Positions 61,679-61,883 of a stretch of 61,883 nucleotides of DNA are shown here, piece by piece; position 1 is the first letter of the stretch; the number at the start of each line of letters is the position of its first letter. The DNA comes from Betaproteobacteria bacterium HGW-Betaproteobacteria-6 (GTDB lineage Bacteria; Pseudomonadota; Gammaproteobacteria; Burkholderiales; Rhodocyclaceae), in the NCBI GenBank assembly GCA_002842145.1, contig PHCF01000014.1, positions 38,046 through 99,928 on the forward strand, written 5' to 3'. The notes under the pieces were generated by a model that saw nothing but the letters and a program-made list of their open reading frames with translations, had not been told where the DNA came from and did not search any database. The translations under genes were made by a program, and so were the position numbers.

Positions 61679-61883
61679 TTAGAACTCGCCGCGACCGTCG
61701 GCAGCCTTGTAGAGGATGTCGGCGCGACGGTTTTCAGACCAGGCGGCTTCATCGTGGCCGGCATTCTTCGGCTTTTCTTCGCCAAGGCTGACCGATTCGA
61801 TCTGCGATTCGGCAACGCCGAGCAGGGTCAGCGAACGCTTGACCGCTTCGGCCCGCTTCTGGCCGAGCGACAGGTTGTATTCG
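61679..61883 (-). CDS. pal: Peptidoglycan-associated lipoprotein Pal, 5' part cut by window edge
   Basis: Only the last 67 residues are visible: EYNLSLGQKRAEAVKRSLTLLG then SVSLGEEKPKNAGHDEAAWSENRRADILY. This is the OmpA-like peptidoglycan-binding end of Pal. TAA stop at 61679-61681, 3 bp upstream of the cpoB ATG. The rest of tol-pal is expected off the right edge. Confidence 0.94.
   Translation of the reverse strand, partial: EYNLSLGQKRAEAVKRSLTLLGVAESQIESVSLGEEKPKNAGHDEAAWSENRRADILYKAADGRGEF

Overview
The window is about 62 kb of a high-GC chromosome. It reads like a respiratory betaproteobacterium of the Rhodocyclales (Dechloromonas/Azonexus-like). That placement rests on protein style and on the mix of an uptake-type NiFe hydrogenase, full System I cytochrome c maturation, a di-haem peroxidase, TRAP transport, acetate, propionate and malonate use, and zapA next to 6S RNA. 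No insertion sequence, prophage, CRISPR array, tRNA or rRNA gene was seen. Gene density is high and most genes lie in tight operons with ATGA or TGATG overlaps.

Layout. 1-2.8 kb: NiFe hydrogenase large subunit (cut by the left edge) and small subunit, on the minus strand behind a good sigma-54 promoter. 3-8 kb: one 1.67k-residue cytoplasmic CBS/PAS/GAF/GGDEF/EAL/CZB signalling protein. 8-10.1 kb: oxyR divergent from a di-haem cytochrome c peroxidase; the spacer carries an OxyR-type operator and an FNR-type box. 10.2-17.3 kb: ccmABCDEFGHI followed by napF. 17.3-19.1 kb: two conserved unknowns. 19.2-26.8 kb: propionyl-CoA to succinyl-CoA operon (methylmalonyl-CoA mutase, MeaB, PccB, PccA) with a divergent GntR/FCD regulator. 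26.8-28.6 kb: an Aer-type aerotaxis receptor split into separate PAS and signalling proteins. 28.7-30.7 kb: yjcH-actP acetate transport, with actP frameshifted. 30.8-31.6 kb: an enoyl-CoA hydratase. 31.6-43.2 kb: malonate island, TRAP transporter plus mdcACDEGBH, with a divergent MatR-like regulator and two TauE/SafE paralogues at its edges. 43.2-44.5 kb: EVE protein, 6S RNA, zapA and a ZapB-like gene. 44.6-52.1 kb: cobalamin locus with a riboswitch, btuB, btuC, btuD, cobO, an exported CbiZ-nitrilase fusion and cobB. 52.2-58 kb: Tim44-like protein, then a TonB receptor / YfiR / hybrid kinase operon. 58-61.9 kb: YeeE/TsuA-like transporter, queC, a PilZ protein, queE, cpoB and pal (cut by the right edge).

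How it fits together. The haem maturation genes serve the c-type cytochromes of a respiratory chain that also includes the peroxidase and probably the hydrogenase. The B12 locus supplies the cofactor that methylmalonyl-CoA mutase needs. Acetate, propionate and malonate are all drawn into acyl-CoA metabolism. Cyclic-di-GMP signalling appears at several places (GGDEF-EAL protein, PilZ protein, YfiR-type periplasmic regulator).

The strongest unexplained signal is a short dispersed motif, core GGTYGACCGTAGCA, often preceded by a T-rich tract and a GATTTTNGGCC block. About twelve copies lie scattered over the window in both orientations, in three intergenic positions and inside or across the ends of unrelated genes. 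Where I can compare with family sequences the intragenic copies seem to be built by substitution, not insertion. That is how DNA uptake sequences behave. The second is the exported CbiZ-nitrilase fusion, which would place corrinoid amide hydrolysis outside the cytoplasm.
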